Notes: generated by a model from the letters alone, not told the origin. Shown: positions 17,463 to 26,019, counted from the stretch's first letter. The stretch: 64,000 nt of DNA from an uncultured candidate division WPS-2 bacterium (GCA_937927945.1 CALEYW010000025.1:52978-116977), one strand, 5' to 3'. Made by a program: numbers and translations.

Positions 17463-18629
17463 TCAGACGAAGAAACTGCGGATGCCGTCGACGACCCGTC
17501 CGATCGACCGCTCCAGCATCAGCGAGTGCAGCGGCAGCGTGACGACTTCGTCGACGACTCGCTCGGTCACCGGCATCGGAGAGCGTCGTGCGCCGGCGAA
17601 GTACGTGTGGCGATGTACCGGGACGAAGTGGATCCCGACGTCGATGCCGCGTGCGGCGAGGTGCTCGATCAGCGCCTCGCGGCTCTCAGCGGGAACGCGC
17701 AGACTGTAGATAAACGGCGAGACGTCGGCGTAGCTGCGCCGCAGCACGCGCACACCCGGGAGTCCTTCGAAGGCGGCCGAGTACCGCTCGCATACCGCGC
17801 GGCGGCCCGCGATGAACTCGTCGACGCGTTTGATCTGTGAGACGCCGACGCTCGCCATGATGTTGGTGAGGTGATAGCGGAAGCCTTCGCTGACGACGTC
17901 GTAGTCCCAGGAGCGTTTGTTCTGATACCGCAACGTCGTGTCTTTGTCGACGCCGAGCAGCCGCAGGCGCTGCAGCCGATCGGCCTCGTCGCGATTCGGC
18001 GTCACGACGCAGCCGCCGTCGATCGACGTGATGATCTTGACCGGGTCGAAGCTGAAAAACTGCACGTCGCCGCCGCTGCCGATCTTCGCACCGTCGACCG
18101 TCGAGCCGAACGCGTGACAAGCGTCCTCGATCACGCGCAACCCGTGCCGCGCTGCCAACGCGCGTACTTCGTCGATGCGGCAGGCCAGGCCGGAGAAGTG
18201 CAGCGGCACGATCGCCTTCGTGCGCTCAGTGATCAACGACTCGGCCGATTCGACGTCGATTCCCAGGTCGTCGTCGCGGATGTCGCACATGACAACCTCG
18301 GCGCCCGTCGCCCGAATCGCCTGATGGTCGGCGACGTAGTTGAACGAGGGCGTGATCACCTCGTCGCCCGGGCCGAATCCCGCGGCGAGGAGCGCGATAT
18401 GGAGCGCCGACGTGCCGGTATTCGTGCAGACGACGTATCTATCCCGAAGGCCGAGATAAGCGGCGATCCGGTCTTCGAACTCCTTGGTCGTCGCGCCCAT
18501 CCCAAGCCAGCCGACGTCGAGGGCATCGGTCAGGTGCTTGAGGGTGTCGACGCCCACGTACGGGACGAAGACGGGGACCCGCGCGTCCGACGATGCCGGC
18601 GGGACCGGCAGACGGTCGAGGACGTTCAT
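17463..18629 (-). CDS. DegT/DnrJ/EryC1 sugar aminotransferase
   Basis: 388 residues from the ATG at 18629. PLP-dependent sugar aminotransferase of fold type I. Motifs: WLGMGATTKEFEDRIAAYLG, NTGTSALHIALLAAGFGPGD, EVITPSFNYVADHQAIRATG, VIEDACHAFGSTVDGAKIGS, then FFSFDPVKIITSIDGG. The Lys in DPVK is where the PLP-binding lysine sits. The related dehydrase RfbH (E1) has His there, so this looks like a true aminotransferase rather than a 3-dehydrase. Substrate is probably the 4-keto or 3-keto CDP-sugar made by the neighbours. A possible GNAT acetylation partner lies downstream on the other strand. Confidence 0.88.
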   Translation of the reverse strand: MNVLDRLPVPPASSDARVPVFVPYVGVDTLKHLTDALDVGWLGMGATTKEFEDRIAAYLGLRDRYVVCTNTGTSALHIALLAAGFGPGDEVITPSFNYVADHQAIRATGAEVVMCDIRDDDLGIDVESAESLITERTKAIVPLHFSGLACRIDEVRALAARHGLRVIEDACHAFGSTVDGAKIGSGGDVQFFSFDPVKIITSIDGGCVVTPNRDEADRLQRLRLLGVDKDTTLRYQNKRSWDYDVVSEGFRYHLTNIMASVGVSQIKRVDEFIAGRRAVCERYSAAFEGLPGVRVLRRSYADVSPFIYSLRVPAESREALIEHLAARGIDVGIHFVPVHRHTYFAGARRSPMPVTERVVDEVVTLPLHSLMLERSIGRVVDGIRSFFV

Positions 18630-18676
18630 ACTATTGTTCGAGGCCTCCGTTGACGAATACCTTATCGGTGAACGAC

Positions 18677-19450
18677 ATGGCGACCTTGAGCACGCCGAGT
18701 GACGACGCGGGCGCCGACCCGCACGATCCGAAGGACCTAGCGCTCCTTCTCCGGATGGGGGCAGACCCCGACGTGCGCGCCGCTTGGAAGCGCGCGTTCG
18801 ATCTGATCGCCCCCTATCGGTACGCCTACAATTGGACCTGGCTCGGGCGCCCGGCAATTCAGTTTCCGCAAGACCTGATGGCCCTGCAGGAGATCATCTG
18901 GCGCACCCGGCCGGAAGTGATCGTCGAGACCGGGATCGCCCACGGCGGTTCGCTCATCTTCTCGGCGTCGATGCTCGCGTTGCTAGGCGGCGAACGTGAG
19001 GCGATCGGCATCGACATCGAGATCCGGCCCCACAACCGCGCCGCAATCGAAGCGCATCCGCTCGCGCCACGCATCACGATGTTCGAAGGGTCGTCGATCG
19101 ACGAGGCGCTCGCTGAACGGGTGAGGGCCCGGGTCGGTGGCCGCAGCGCGATGGTCGTGCTGGATTCCAACCATACGGCCGACCATGTCGCGCGCGAACT
19201 GGCCCTCTACGGATCGCTGGTTCGCGCGGGATTCTTTCTGGTCGTGATGGACACCGCGGTCGAATATGCCGATCCGGCCTCGATCGTCGACCGACCATGG
19301 GGCCCAGGCAACAACCCTATGACCGCGGTCGACGCTTTTCTTGCCCGCGAGCCGCGCTTCGTCATCGACGAGGAGTACGACGCGAAGCTGCTGTTCACGG
19401 TCGCGCCGCGAGGCTACTTGCGCGCGACGGGTGATCCCGAGTCGGCGTGA
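18677..19450 (+). CDS. CmcI-like (cephalosporin hydroxylase family) methyltransferase
   Basis: 257 residues from the ATG at 18677; an in-frame GTG at 18668 is an alternative. Key motifs are VIVETGIAHGGSLIFSASML (SAM-binding motif I of the CmcI/rhamnosyl O-methyltransferase family), IGIDIEIRPHNRAAIEAHPL, and MVVLDSNHTADHVARELALY with the DSNH metal-site motif. Despite the family name these are mostly SAM-dependent O-methyltransferases, and in glycan clusters they often methylate a sugar hydroxyl. It is divergent from the aminotransferase with 47 bases between starts, and its stop overlaps the next GTG. Target hydroxyl unknown. Confidence 0.82.
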   Translation: MATLSTPSDDAGADPHDPKDLALLLRMGADPDVRAAWKRAFDLIAPYRYAYNWTWLGRPAIQFPQDLMALQEIIWRTRPEVIVETGIAHGGSLIFSASMLALLGGEREAIGIDIEIRPHNRAAIEAHPLAPRITMFEGSSIDEALAERVRARVGGRSAMVVLDSNHTADHVARELALYGSLVRAGFFLVVMDTAVEYADPASIVDRPWGPGNNPMTAVDAFLAREPRFVIDEEYDAKLLFTVAPRGYLRATGDPESA

Positions 19451-19950
19451 CAACCTGCCGCCCGCCCCGCGAGAAGGACGTCCGCGCGCTCGCCGTTCTG
19501 CGCAACGACCTGCCGACACAGTACGCGCTGCTAGCCTCGCCGAAGCCCAACACGCTGGACGACGTGCGGGCGTGGATCGACCGACGCACCTCCGATCCGG
19601 CCGCGTTGTTTCTCGTCGTCGCCGACGAAACCGACGAAGCGGTCGGCTTCACGCAGGTGATCGCGATCGACGAACGCAGCCGGCACGGTATGCTCGGAAT
19701 CGCGATAGACGAACGTCACCGCGGTAAGGGGCACGGCCGCGCTGCGATCGATGCGACCTGCGCCGCTGCGCTCGCCGATGGGCGGCTCGACAAGCTTGTG
19801 CTGCACGTTGCAGCCGACCACGCGGTCGCGTGTGCGCTCTACCGCTCGGCCGGGTTCTCCGACGTCGGCATCCTGCGTCGGCACTACCACTCGCCGAACG
19901 GTTGGCACGACGTCGCCATCATGGAGCGTTTTTTGGTGCCGGTCGCGTGA
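19447..19950 (+). CDS. GNAT N-acetyltransferase
   Basis: 167 residues, GTG start in a GTGA overlap. GNAT fold: REKDVRALAVLRNDLP at the N-terminus, LFLVVADETDEAVGFTQVI, and the acetyl-CoA pyrophosphate loop GIAIDERHRGKGHGRAAID (Q/R-x-x-G-x-G/A). LVLHVAADHAVACALYRSAG and FSDVGILRRHYHSPNGWHDV end the domain, similar to RimJ/PseH-like members. It is sandwiched between glycan-modification genes, so N-acylation of the amino sugar made by the adjacent aminotransferase is the most economical role; this is inferred from context. Confidence 0.82.
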   Translation: MTTCRPPREKDVRALAVLRNDLPTQYALLASPKPNTLDDVRAWIDRRTSDPAALFLVVADETDEAVGFTQVIAIDERSRHGMLGIAIDERHRGKGHGRAAIDATCAAALADGRLDKLVLHVAADHAVACALYRSAGFSDVGILRRHYHSPNGWHDVAIMERFLVPVA

Positions 19951-20672
19951 AAACCGTCGTGATCCTGCAGCCGCAGTTTTTTCCTTGGCGCGGCGTGTTC
20001 GAACAGATTCGGCTCGCCGACGAGTTCGTGCACCTCGACGACGCGCAGTTTCAGAAGGGCGGCTTCACCAACCGCGTGCAGCTCAAAACCGCGAACGGCC
20101 CGCTATGGCTCACCGTGCCGGTGCTTCGGTACGGCAGCCTGCCGCCGATCGGAGAGGTCGAGATCGACTATAAGAGCGACTGGCGCGAAAAGCATCTGCG
20201 CACCTTCGCGATGAGCTACGCCCGCGCGCCGTTCGTTGCGAGGGCGCGTTCCATCGTCGCCGACGCGTACGCGGAACGCCCGGGCACTATCGCCGAACTC
20301 GACATCGTGGCGCTCGAGCGCTGCTGCGCCGAACTCGGCTTGCACCCGACCTTCACGCGTGCTTCGGCGACGCCCGTCGACGGTTCGAAAACCGATCGGC
20401 TCGTCGCGCTGCTCGTCCCGCGCGGCGCGACCACGTACGTCACGGGATTGGGCGCGCTCGACTATCTCGACGAACCCCGGCTCACGGCGGCAGGCATCGA
20501 GGTTCGGGTCATGCAGTACACCCGCCGGCCGTACCCGCAGCTCCACGGAGCGTTCGATCCGCACGTCTCGATCCTCGACGTGATCGCGAACCTCGGCCCG
20601 CAGGCGTCGGCCGCGCTCGAGTCGCCGGCTGTACCGTGGAACGAAGCGGCCCGCGCGGAAGTCAACCGGTGA
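19947..20672 (+). CDS. WbqC-like family protein
   Basis: 241 residues, GTG start overlapping the previous stop. The WbqC family signature is clear: VVILQPQFFPWRGVFEQIRL at the start, FVHLDDAQFQKGGFTNRVQL, NGPLWLTVPV, then DYKSDWREKHLRTF and YDYLDEPRLTAAGIEVRVMQ-like text near the end. WbqC genes recur in O-antigen and capsule loci, but the biochemical role is not established to my knowledge; a glycine- or acyl-transfer role has been suggested for some contexts. Here it belongs to the five-gene coupled run 18677-22710 that appears to decorate an unusual sugar. Confidence 0.85.
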   Translation: MKTVVILQPQFFPWRGVFEQIRLADEFVHLDDAQFQKGGFTNRVQLKTANGPLWLTVPVLRYGSLPPIGEVEIDYKSDWREKHLRTFAMSYARAPFVARARSIVADAYAERPGTIAELDIVALERCCAELGLHPTFTRASATPVDGSKTDRLVALLVPRGATTYVTGLGALDYLDEPRLTAAGIEVRVMQYTRRPYPQLHGAFDPHVSILDVIANLGPQASAALESPAVPWNEAARAEVNR

Positions 20673-21541
20673 CGGCCGAGCCCGGCGGCGCGGCGGTGCG
20701 CGAGGCGTTCGAACGCGACGGCTTCGTCGTGCTGCGCGGGTGGCTCGACCGCGAGCAGCACATCGCGCCGCTGCAGCGCGAACTCGGAATGTTGATCGCG
20801 CACGCCGCTCGCGTCTGCGGGAGCCGCTACGAAGTCCCCGCCGACCCGGCCGAATTCGACCGCGGTTACTTGGCGCTCGTCGCGACCCAACCCGAGGTCC
20901 AGCCGCTGGTGTACGACATGGCGAAGAACCTCGTCGCGTTTCAGCGGCTGATCGTCGACGAACGGCTCGCCGGCCTCTTCCGCGCGCTGCGCGGTACGGA
21001 ACTGGCCGGAACGGCGCCGGGATCGAACGGCGTGCGTGTCGACCGGCCGGGCGACGATCGCCGGCTCGCGCCGTGGCATCAAGAGTTCCAATACCAGTTC
21101 CGCAGCCTCGACGGCGTTACGTTCTGGATACCGCTCGTCGCGGTCACCGAGGAGATGGGGCCCGTCGTGCTCGCGCGCGGTTCGCACCGCGGCGGGGTCG
21201 AGCCGCTGGTCGATACCTCCGGCACGGGCGAAGCGGATATGGCGTCGGGCTCGTACGGCGGATTGCGCCTGCCAGACGAAGCGACGATCCCTGAGCGCTA
21301 CGAACTGAGCGCGCCGCTCTCGGAGCCGGGCGATGTGTTCGCGTTCGATTTTCTCACCTTGCACGCATCGGGCGCGAACGTCGGCACCCGCGCGCGCTGG
21401 ACAGTGCAGATCCGGTATTTCAACTTCAGCGACAGCTACGGCGCGAGCATTCGGTGGATGGGCGGCTTGAAGCAAGGTACGACGCTGGCCGGGGCGAACG
21501 CGCTGCTGGCTGAAGCACGCGCCGCGGCGCTCGGGCGATGA
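20669..21541 (+). CDS. Phytanoyl-CoA dioxygenase (PhyH) family protein
   Basis: 290 residues from the GTG at 20669. Fe(II)/2-oxoglutarate oxygenase of the PhyH family: REAFERDGFVVLRGWLDREQ at the N-terminus, LAPWHQEFQYQFRSLDGVTF in the centre, EEMGPVVLARGSHRGG, and LHASGANVGTRARWTVQIRY near the end. The usual HxD metal pair appears as His-Gln-Glu, so the carboxylate ligand may be Glu; the distal His (LHASG) and the Arg (TRARW) for 2-oxoglutarate are present. Probably hydroxylates a sugar or acyl substituent in this glycan locus. The stop overlaps the next ATG (ATGA). Confidence 0.8.
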   Translation: MTAEPGGAAVREAFERDGFVVLRGWLDREQHIAPLQRELGMLIAHAARVCGSRYEVPADPAEFDRGYLALVATQPEVQPLVYDMAKNLVAFQRLIVDERLAGLFRALRGTELAGTAPGSNGVRVDRPGDDRRLAPWHQEFQYQFRSLDGVTFWIPLVAVTEEMGPVVLARGSHRGGVEPLVDTSGTGEADMASGSYGGLRLPDEATIPERYELSAPLSEPGDVFAFDFLTLHASGANVGTRARWTVQIRYFNFSDSYGASIRWMGGLKQGTTLAGANALLAEARAAALGR

Positions 21542-22710
21542 GCAGCGTCGCGGCGGCCGCGGCGTGCCTGGTGTGCGCAACGCCGAGTGGGCCGCCGGCC
21601 TACCGGCACGACGGTGCCTTGTCGGTGTCGTCGACGGCGCGCGCGATCGCAGTCCCGACGGTCGTCTACGTCTGCGCGTCGTGCGCGCACGTGCAGACGC
21701 CGCCGGTCGGGGATCTGAGCGCCTACTACGATACGGCGTACAACGTCCACCTCGAGAGCGACGAGTCCGACGACCTCTACGCGGTGCGCGACGGCGTCCG
21801 GCTGTATCGCGCGCAGCATCAAGCGAACGTCGCGCTCGAGAAGCTCGCGCTGCCGCACGGCGCCTCGGTGCTCGACTACGGCTGCGGCAAGGGAATGTCG
21901 CTGCGCGCGCTGCTGCAGGCTCGGCCCGATCTCGACGGCGCCGTCTTCGACGTCAGCGACGCCTACCGCACGGCGTGGGATGCGTTCGTCGCGCGTGCCA
22001 ACCAAGCGGCGTACGAGACGCCGCCCGCATGGGACGGCCGCTTCGATGCGGTCCTCTCGTTCTTCGCGCTCGAACACGTCGGCGATCCGCGCGGATTTCT
22101 GGGCGGGATCGGGCGTCTGCTGCGGCCCGGTGGCGCGCTCCACCTCACCGTCCCCAACGTGCGGTGCAACGTCGGCGACTTCATCGTCGTCGACCACGTC
22201 AACCACTTCATGCCGACTTCGCTGCAGTATGCCTTCAACGAGGCCGGCTTCACGGACGTGCGCATCGACGAAAACGCCCACGACGCGGCGTTCGTCGTCA
22301 CCGCGCGGCGCGGGGAGAGCACGTGCGCGGTCGAGCTTCGCCGAGCTGAGGTTTCTTCGTACGTCGCCGATGCCCGCGGCTTCGCCACGTTCTGGTCGGC
22401 GGCAAGCGATTCGGTCTCAGCATTCGAACGCGAGTGCGCAGCGGGACGCCGCAGCGCGATCTACGGAAGCGGGTTCTACGGTGTGTTCATTGCTAGCCGC
22501 CTCGAGCACCGCGCGAACGTCGCCTATTTTCTCGATCGTAACCCGCACCAGCAAACGAAGCGAATTTTCGACCTCGACGTTCTCGCCCCGGAGGCAGTCG
22601 ATGATGACGTCGAGATCGTATACGTCGGCCTCAACCCCGCGCGCGCGAGAGAAATCGTCGCGGGCGTAGCGCCGCTTCACCGGCGACCACGCGAATTCTT
22701 TCTCTTGTAG
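21538..22710 (+). CDS. Zinc-finger class I methyltransferase, second of the island
   Basis: 390 residues. N-terminal Cys pairs (CLVC near residue 10 and YVCASCAHVQTPP near 45) suggest a zinc-binding lobe. SAM-binding motif I is ASVLDYGCGKGMSLRALLQA at ~108, then FDAVLSFFALEHVGDPRGFL and LLRPGGALHLTVPNV. The C-terminal region (SAIYGSGFYGVFIASRLEHR and VAYFLDRNPHQQTK) resembles the nucleotide-like domain of sugar C-methyltransferases, as in the gene at 13794. It could be a second NDP-sugar methyltransferase. It ends the coupled run, and 233 non-coding bases follow before the radical SAM gene. Confidence 0.78.
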   Translation: MSSVAAAAACLVCATPSGPPAYRHDGALSVSSTARAIAVPTVVYVCASCAHVQTPPVGDLSAYYDTAYNVHLESDESDDLYAVRDGVRLYRAQHQANVALEKLALPHGASVLDYGCGKGMSLRALLQARPDLDGAVFDVSDAYRTAWDAFVARANQAAYETPPAWDGRFDAVLSFFALEHVGDPRGFLGGIGRLLRPGGALHLTVPNVRCNVGDFIVVDHVNHFMPTSLQYAFNEAGFTDVRIDENAHDAAFVVTARRGESTCAVELRRAEVSSYVADARGFATFWSAASDSVSAFERECAAGRRSAIYGSGFYGVFIASRLEHRANVAYFLDRNPHQQTKRIFDLDVLAPEAVDDDVEIVYVGLNPARAREIVAGVAPLHRRPREFFLL

Positions 22711-22943
22711 CGACTTCGAGACGCCCGGCACGCCGAAGACCCGACTGCCGACGTGCACCCTGAGAGCGAGCACGACAGCGTGGGTGAGCGTTTCGCCATC
22801 GCCCTGCGGCGCAACCCGATCCCGCGCAGCTCTCGCAGCCGAATACCGTGGCTGAGATCGTTGACTACTCGATGCGGAAATCCGGCCGGTCGGCCGGCAC
22901 TCCGTGTCAAGTTTCCCGGCTTACGCCGATCACCGTACCTGAC

Positions 22944-23980
22944 ATGGCACAACATATCGGTATGATGTTGATCGAGATTGTCGGGATGGGGCAGTGCAAT
23001 CTCAAGTGTCCGTCCTGTCCCGTCGGCAACGAGAAGGAGGTTCGGAATCCGATGGGTTTCATGAAGGCAGAGCTGCTGACTTCGATCGTCCGCAAAGGGA
23101 ATCGCGGAAACCGGGAACGCTCGATTACTCTCTATATAACTGGGGCGAGCCGTTACTCCATCCGAAGCTTCCCGATCTCGTTCGGGCCGTGCAGGCCGAA
23201 GGCCGCTGCCACCTCAGCACAAACCTTAACTTCGAGGTCGACTGGGATGCCCTCGTGGCGAGCAACCCCTTCGCTCTGCGCATCTCGTGCTCAGGCTTCA
23301 ACCAGAGTCTCTATGGTGAGACCCATCGTGGCGGCGACATTGAAAAGGTCAAGCGGCACATGCGCGCGCTGTCGGAAGCGCGTACGCGCACCGGCGCGAC
23401 GGCACAGATTCACATGCTCTACCACCGATACAAGAACAACCTCGACGACGAGAAGCTCATGAAGGTCTATTGTGAAAAGCTCGGTTTCGAGCTGCGGCCG
23501 GTTTGGGCGTACTTGATGTCGTTCGAGAAGAACCTAGCGTTTGCGAGGGAAGGACGCGACGCCGCGATCCTCACCGATCAAGACCGAGCGACCATCGATC
23601 GCCTCGGGATGCCGCTTGATAAAGCATATGAAGCGGCGAAGAAGTACCGCGACAAGCCCTGCCTGCTGCTCGAAGACCAGGTCGTTCTCGACTTCAAAGG
23701 CGACGTCGTACTCTGCTGCGCGGTCTACGACGTCAAGGAGCACATGATCGCGCCGTATCTCGAGACGCCGATCGTGACGATCCAGAGCCGCAAGCGCGTG
23801 CATCCAAGCTGCGGCCTGTGCATGGAACAAGGCAACCACGTCTTGGGAACCTACGGAACGAGCGAGATCGAGTTCTTGGCGGTCGAACGCGTCCTCAACG
23901 AGTACGCGGCGCAAATCGACTTCAGCCGTGTCCTGGCAACGGAGACGAAACGCCGAGCGGCCGTCGCCCCGGCCGGCTAG
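22944..23980 (+). pseudogene. Radical SAM/SPASM-like gene interrupted by a -1 frameshift
   Basis: Two frames together make one radical SAM protein. The first frame, from an ATG at 22944 (alternatives 22962, 22965), carries the iron-sulfur motif GMGQCNLKCPSCPVGNEKE (CxxxCxxC, first Cys codon at 22995). It then loses homology near 23090-23125. The second frame resumes with YSLYNWGEPLLHPKLPDLVR, the expected continuation, and runs to the TAG at 23978-23980, including C-terminal Cys motifs (DVVLCCAVYD, HPSCGLCMEQ). A single missing base, a sequencing error or a programmed -1 shift would all give this pattern; no convincing slippery heptamer is visible. If intact, it would modify a sugar or other island substrate. 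Stops of this gene and the convergent MFS gene share CTAG. Confidence 0.75.
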
Positions 23981-25143
23981 GCTGCAGCATAGCGGCGGGC
24001 GGCGATGCCCAGCCGCGGGCCCAGCACGATCACGATGACCGCCGCGGCGAACATCGGTACGAACGCGGTCGCCGCGACGTGCGTCGCGTCCCACGCCGCG
24101 CCCGAGAGGAGCGTCGTCGCGAACGAGATCGCGTAGCCCAAGGTGAAACTGCCGGCCGAGATGCGCGGCACGTCGTCGTGCGCTCCCACGAGCGCGGGCA
24201 CCGCGAAACTCATCGTCAACACGTATGCCGCGAACAGCCCGACCACGGCCGAGGCGACGATCACCGCGCCGCCGCCCAGCGTCAAGAACGCGACCAGCGC
24301 GGCGACGAACACCCCGGCGACCGCGAACGACGTGCTGCGGCGCCCCAGCACGGCCATCGGAATCAGGCCGACCGCGAAGGACGCCGGGATCTGCCCGATG
24401 TTCAACGCTGCAAGCGCCGGCGCGATCAGGTACGGCTGCCCTGTCGCGTGGAGGTAGTCGGGCAGGAACGTGTTGGCGCCGAAATACGCGAGGCTCGCGG
24501 CCGACTGGTACGTCCCGATCTGCAACACGCGCCGGTCGCGAAAATCCGGAAACCACCGCGCGCCGACCGCCGGACGCACGTCGCCCGGCCCGCCGAAGAG
24601 CGCGAGTGCGATCGCCGTCAGCAGCACCGGGATGCTCCAGAGAACGAGCGAGGTCTGCCAGCTCCCGCCAGCGAGCGGCAGCATGAACGGAATCGTCAGC
24701 GAGGCGCTCAGCGCCTCGCCGCACAGCAGCCCATTGGCCCAGATCCCGGTGGCGAGCGAGACCCGGTCGGGAAACCAGGCCCGCGCAAGGCTCGGAAACG
24801 TTGGCTGGCTGATCGCGATCCCGACTCCCATCAGCAAGGTCATGGCGAAGAGCACCGGGGTCGAGGTCCCCGCTCCACGCAGCGCCGCCGGAATCGCGAT
24901 CGCGAACAGCCCCAGGACCAGCGCCCCGCGCGCGCCGAGCTTGGCGGTGAAGAGCGCGCCGAAGACGGACGAGAGCGCCAGCACGAGAACCGGCAGGTTC
25001 GAGAGCGCCGCGATCGCCGACTCGTCCAGCCGCAGGTCGCGATGGATCAGCGGAATGATCGGCGGCAGCGCCAGCAGCGTCAGCCGCAGGTCGACGCCCG
25101 CCAGCCACAGCAAAGTCGCGCGCACGAAAGAGCGGGACGTCAT
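23977..25143 (-). CDS. MFS transporter (CynX/NimT-like)
   Basis: 388 residues, ATG at 25143. About twelve hydrophobic segments are apparent. FGALFTAKLGARGALVLGLF matches the loop 2-3 region of MFS permeases, and TLLMGVGIAISQPTFPSLAR the segment 4-5 region. There is no obvious signal or extra domain. The substrate cannot be read from the sequence; small anions or nitroimidazole-type compounds are known for distant members. It is convergent with the radical SAM gene (shared CTAG at 23977-23980) and upstream of an acyltransferase relic, so it marks the end of the glycan island. No operon partner is evident. Confidence 0.85.
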   Translation of the reverse strand: MTSRSFVRATLLWLAGVDLRLTLLALPPIIPLIHRDLRLDESAIAALSNLPVLVLALSSVFGALFTAKLGARGALVLGLFAIAIPAALRGAGTSTPVLFAMTLLMGVGIAISQPTFPSLARAWFPDRVSLATGIWANGLLCGEALSASLTIPFMLPLAGGSWQTSLVLWSIPVLLTAIALALFGGPGDVRPAVGARWFPDFRDRRVLQIGTYQSAASLAYFGANTFLPDYLHATGQPYLIAPALAALNIGQIPASFAVGLIPMAVLGRRSTSFAVAGVFVAALVAFLTLGGGAVIVASAVVGLFAAYVLTMSFAVPALVGAHDDVPRISAGSFTLGYAISFATTLLSGAAWDATHVAATAFVPMFAAAVIVIVLGPRLGIAARRYAAA

Positions 25144-25236
25144 CCCCCCGGCGTTCGCTCGGCGCGACGCCGCGGCCTCGACGCGCCTAGAAGCGTGCCT
25201 CGAGCGCGACCTCGTCGAGCAAAGTTTCTCGGAGCG

Positions 25237-25811
25237 TCATTTGCCTGCCGAAGCGCAGCATCTCACCCGCTCTCGCGACGCGATCCCGGTCGCGACGAGC
25301 GCTTTGCTCGAGAGCCGGCGACGCAGCGGGACGAGCGCGCCCGCCGCGACGACCAAGAAGAAGACCGCGAGTTGCCAGCCCAGGATCGTCGGCAGGTAGG
25401 GGACCATGTCGCTGCCGTCGAGGCCGGGGATCGTCGCCTCCGATTCGACCGCGACGGCGAGCCCCGCGCACGCCGCTGCGAGCGCGAGCGACCAGCGCGA
25501 GCAGCAGCGGAAATGCGAAATACCAGCGGAACTCGACCATGAGCGTCCAGAACGCGACGTTGACGAGCTGCACGCGCTCATCGAGGAAGAGCGGCGATGC
25601 GACGAGGTCCAATGCCGACGTCGAACGTCGCGGTTCCGGTCCGGCGAAGCTTCGCCAACGTCGGGAAAGCGACGTGGTGCACCACGACGGCGAGTACGGC
25701 GACCGCCCGAAGGCCGTCGACGTACTCGATCCGATGCGCCGGCGACGGAGCCGGTGCTGCGCTGGTGGGTTGCGCGAGCGGCGCGGCTCCGCCGTCCAGC
25801 GTCGTGGTCAC
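25237..25811 (-). pseudogene. Decayed acyltransferase-3 (OafA family) gene
   Basis: Three minus-strand pieces in different frames match successive parts of acyltransferase 3. Piece 1, from 25811: HRIEYVDGLRAVAVLAVVVH, the hallmark N-terminus with its His. Piece 2, below 25612: VNVAFWTLMVEFRWYFAFPL, the central membrane segment. Piece 3, down to 25237: MVPYLPTILGWQLAVFFLVV, a later membrane segment. The region between pieces 1 and 2 is far shorter than in intact members (~350-400 residues overall), so there is an internal deletion plus at least two frameshifts, and the C-terminus is missing. Intact members O-acetylate sugars in glycans, so this is probably a lost decoration step of the neighbouring island. 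Confidence 0.72.
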
Positions 25812-25911
25812 CGGGCGATGATACGGGTCGCACGCTTGCGACGATGCTTACCGAGGTCCCGGCGCGCCGGGACGCCGGGTACCTGCTTGTCTTGCCCTTC
25901 CGCCGCCGCGG

Positions 25912-25940
25912 TTGGCGGCCGATGGCGCTCATGCTATAAT
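25912..25940 (+). promoter_or_regulatory. Strong sigma-70-type promoter of the rpsB operon
   Basis: TTGGCG at 25912-25917 and a perfect TATAAT at 25935-25940 are separated by 17 bases, and TG stands one base before the -10 (extended -10). Transcription would start near 25947, giving a leader of about 130 bases before rpsB. This is the best housekeeping promoter in the window and fits a highly expressed ribosomal operon. Confidence 0.8.
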
Positions 25941-25992
25941 CCTAGGGTTGCCCGGGGGACTCGGGCGGCGACGGGCCTACGGGCCCGATTAC

Positions 25993-26019
25993 TTCACCCG
26001 CCCGGAGGGCGGGGGTGAA
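25993..26019 (+). promoter_or_regulatory. Stable hairpin in the rpsB leader
   Basis: TTCACCCGCCC (25993-26003) and its partner at 26007-26019 can pair with a GGA loop and a two-base GG bulge. There is no T-run after it, so it is not an intrinsic terminator in its plain form. It lies about 57 bases before the rpsB ATG, inside the untranslated leader. In other bacteria S2 represses its own operon through the rpsB leader; whether this hairpin does so here is inference. Confidence 0.45.

Noticed and set aside
22711..22943. Possible small genes between the methyltransferase and the radical SAM gene
   Set aside because: Open frames are short, lack ribosome sites and family features; I see nothing functional beyond a normal intergenic region.
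23085..23130. Programmed -1 slippage as explanation of the radical SAM frame change
   Set aside because: No X-XXY-YYZ heptamer in the right frame and no clear downstream structure; a simple indel or sequence error is more likely.
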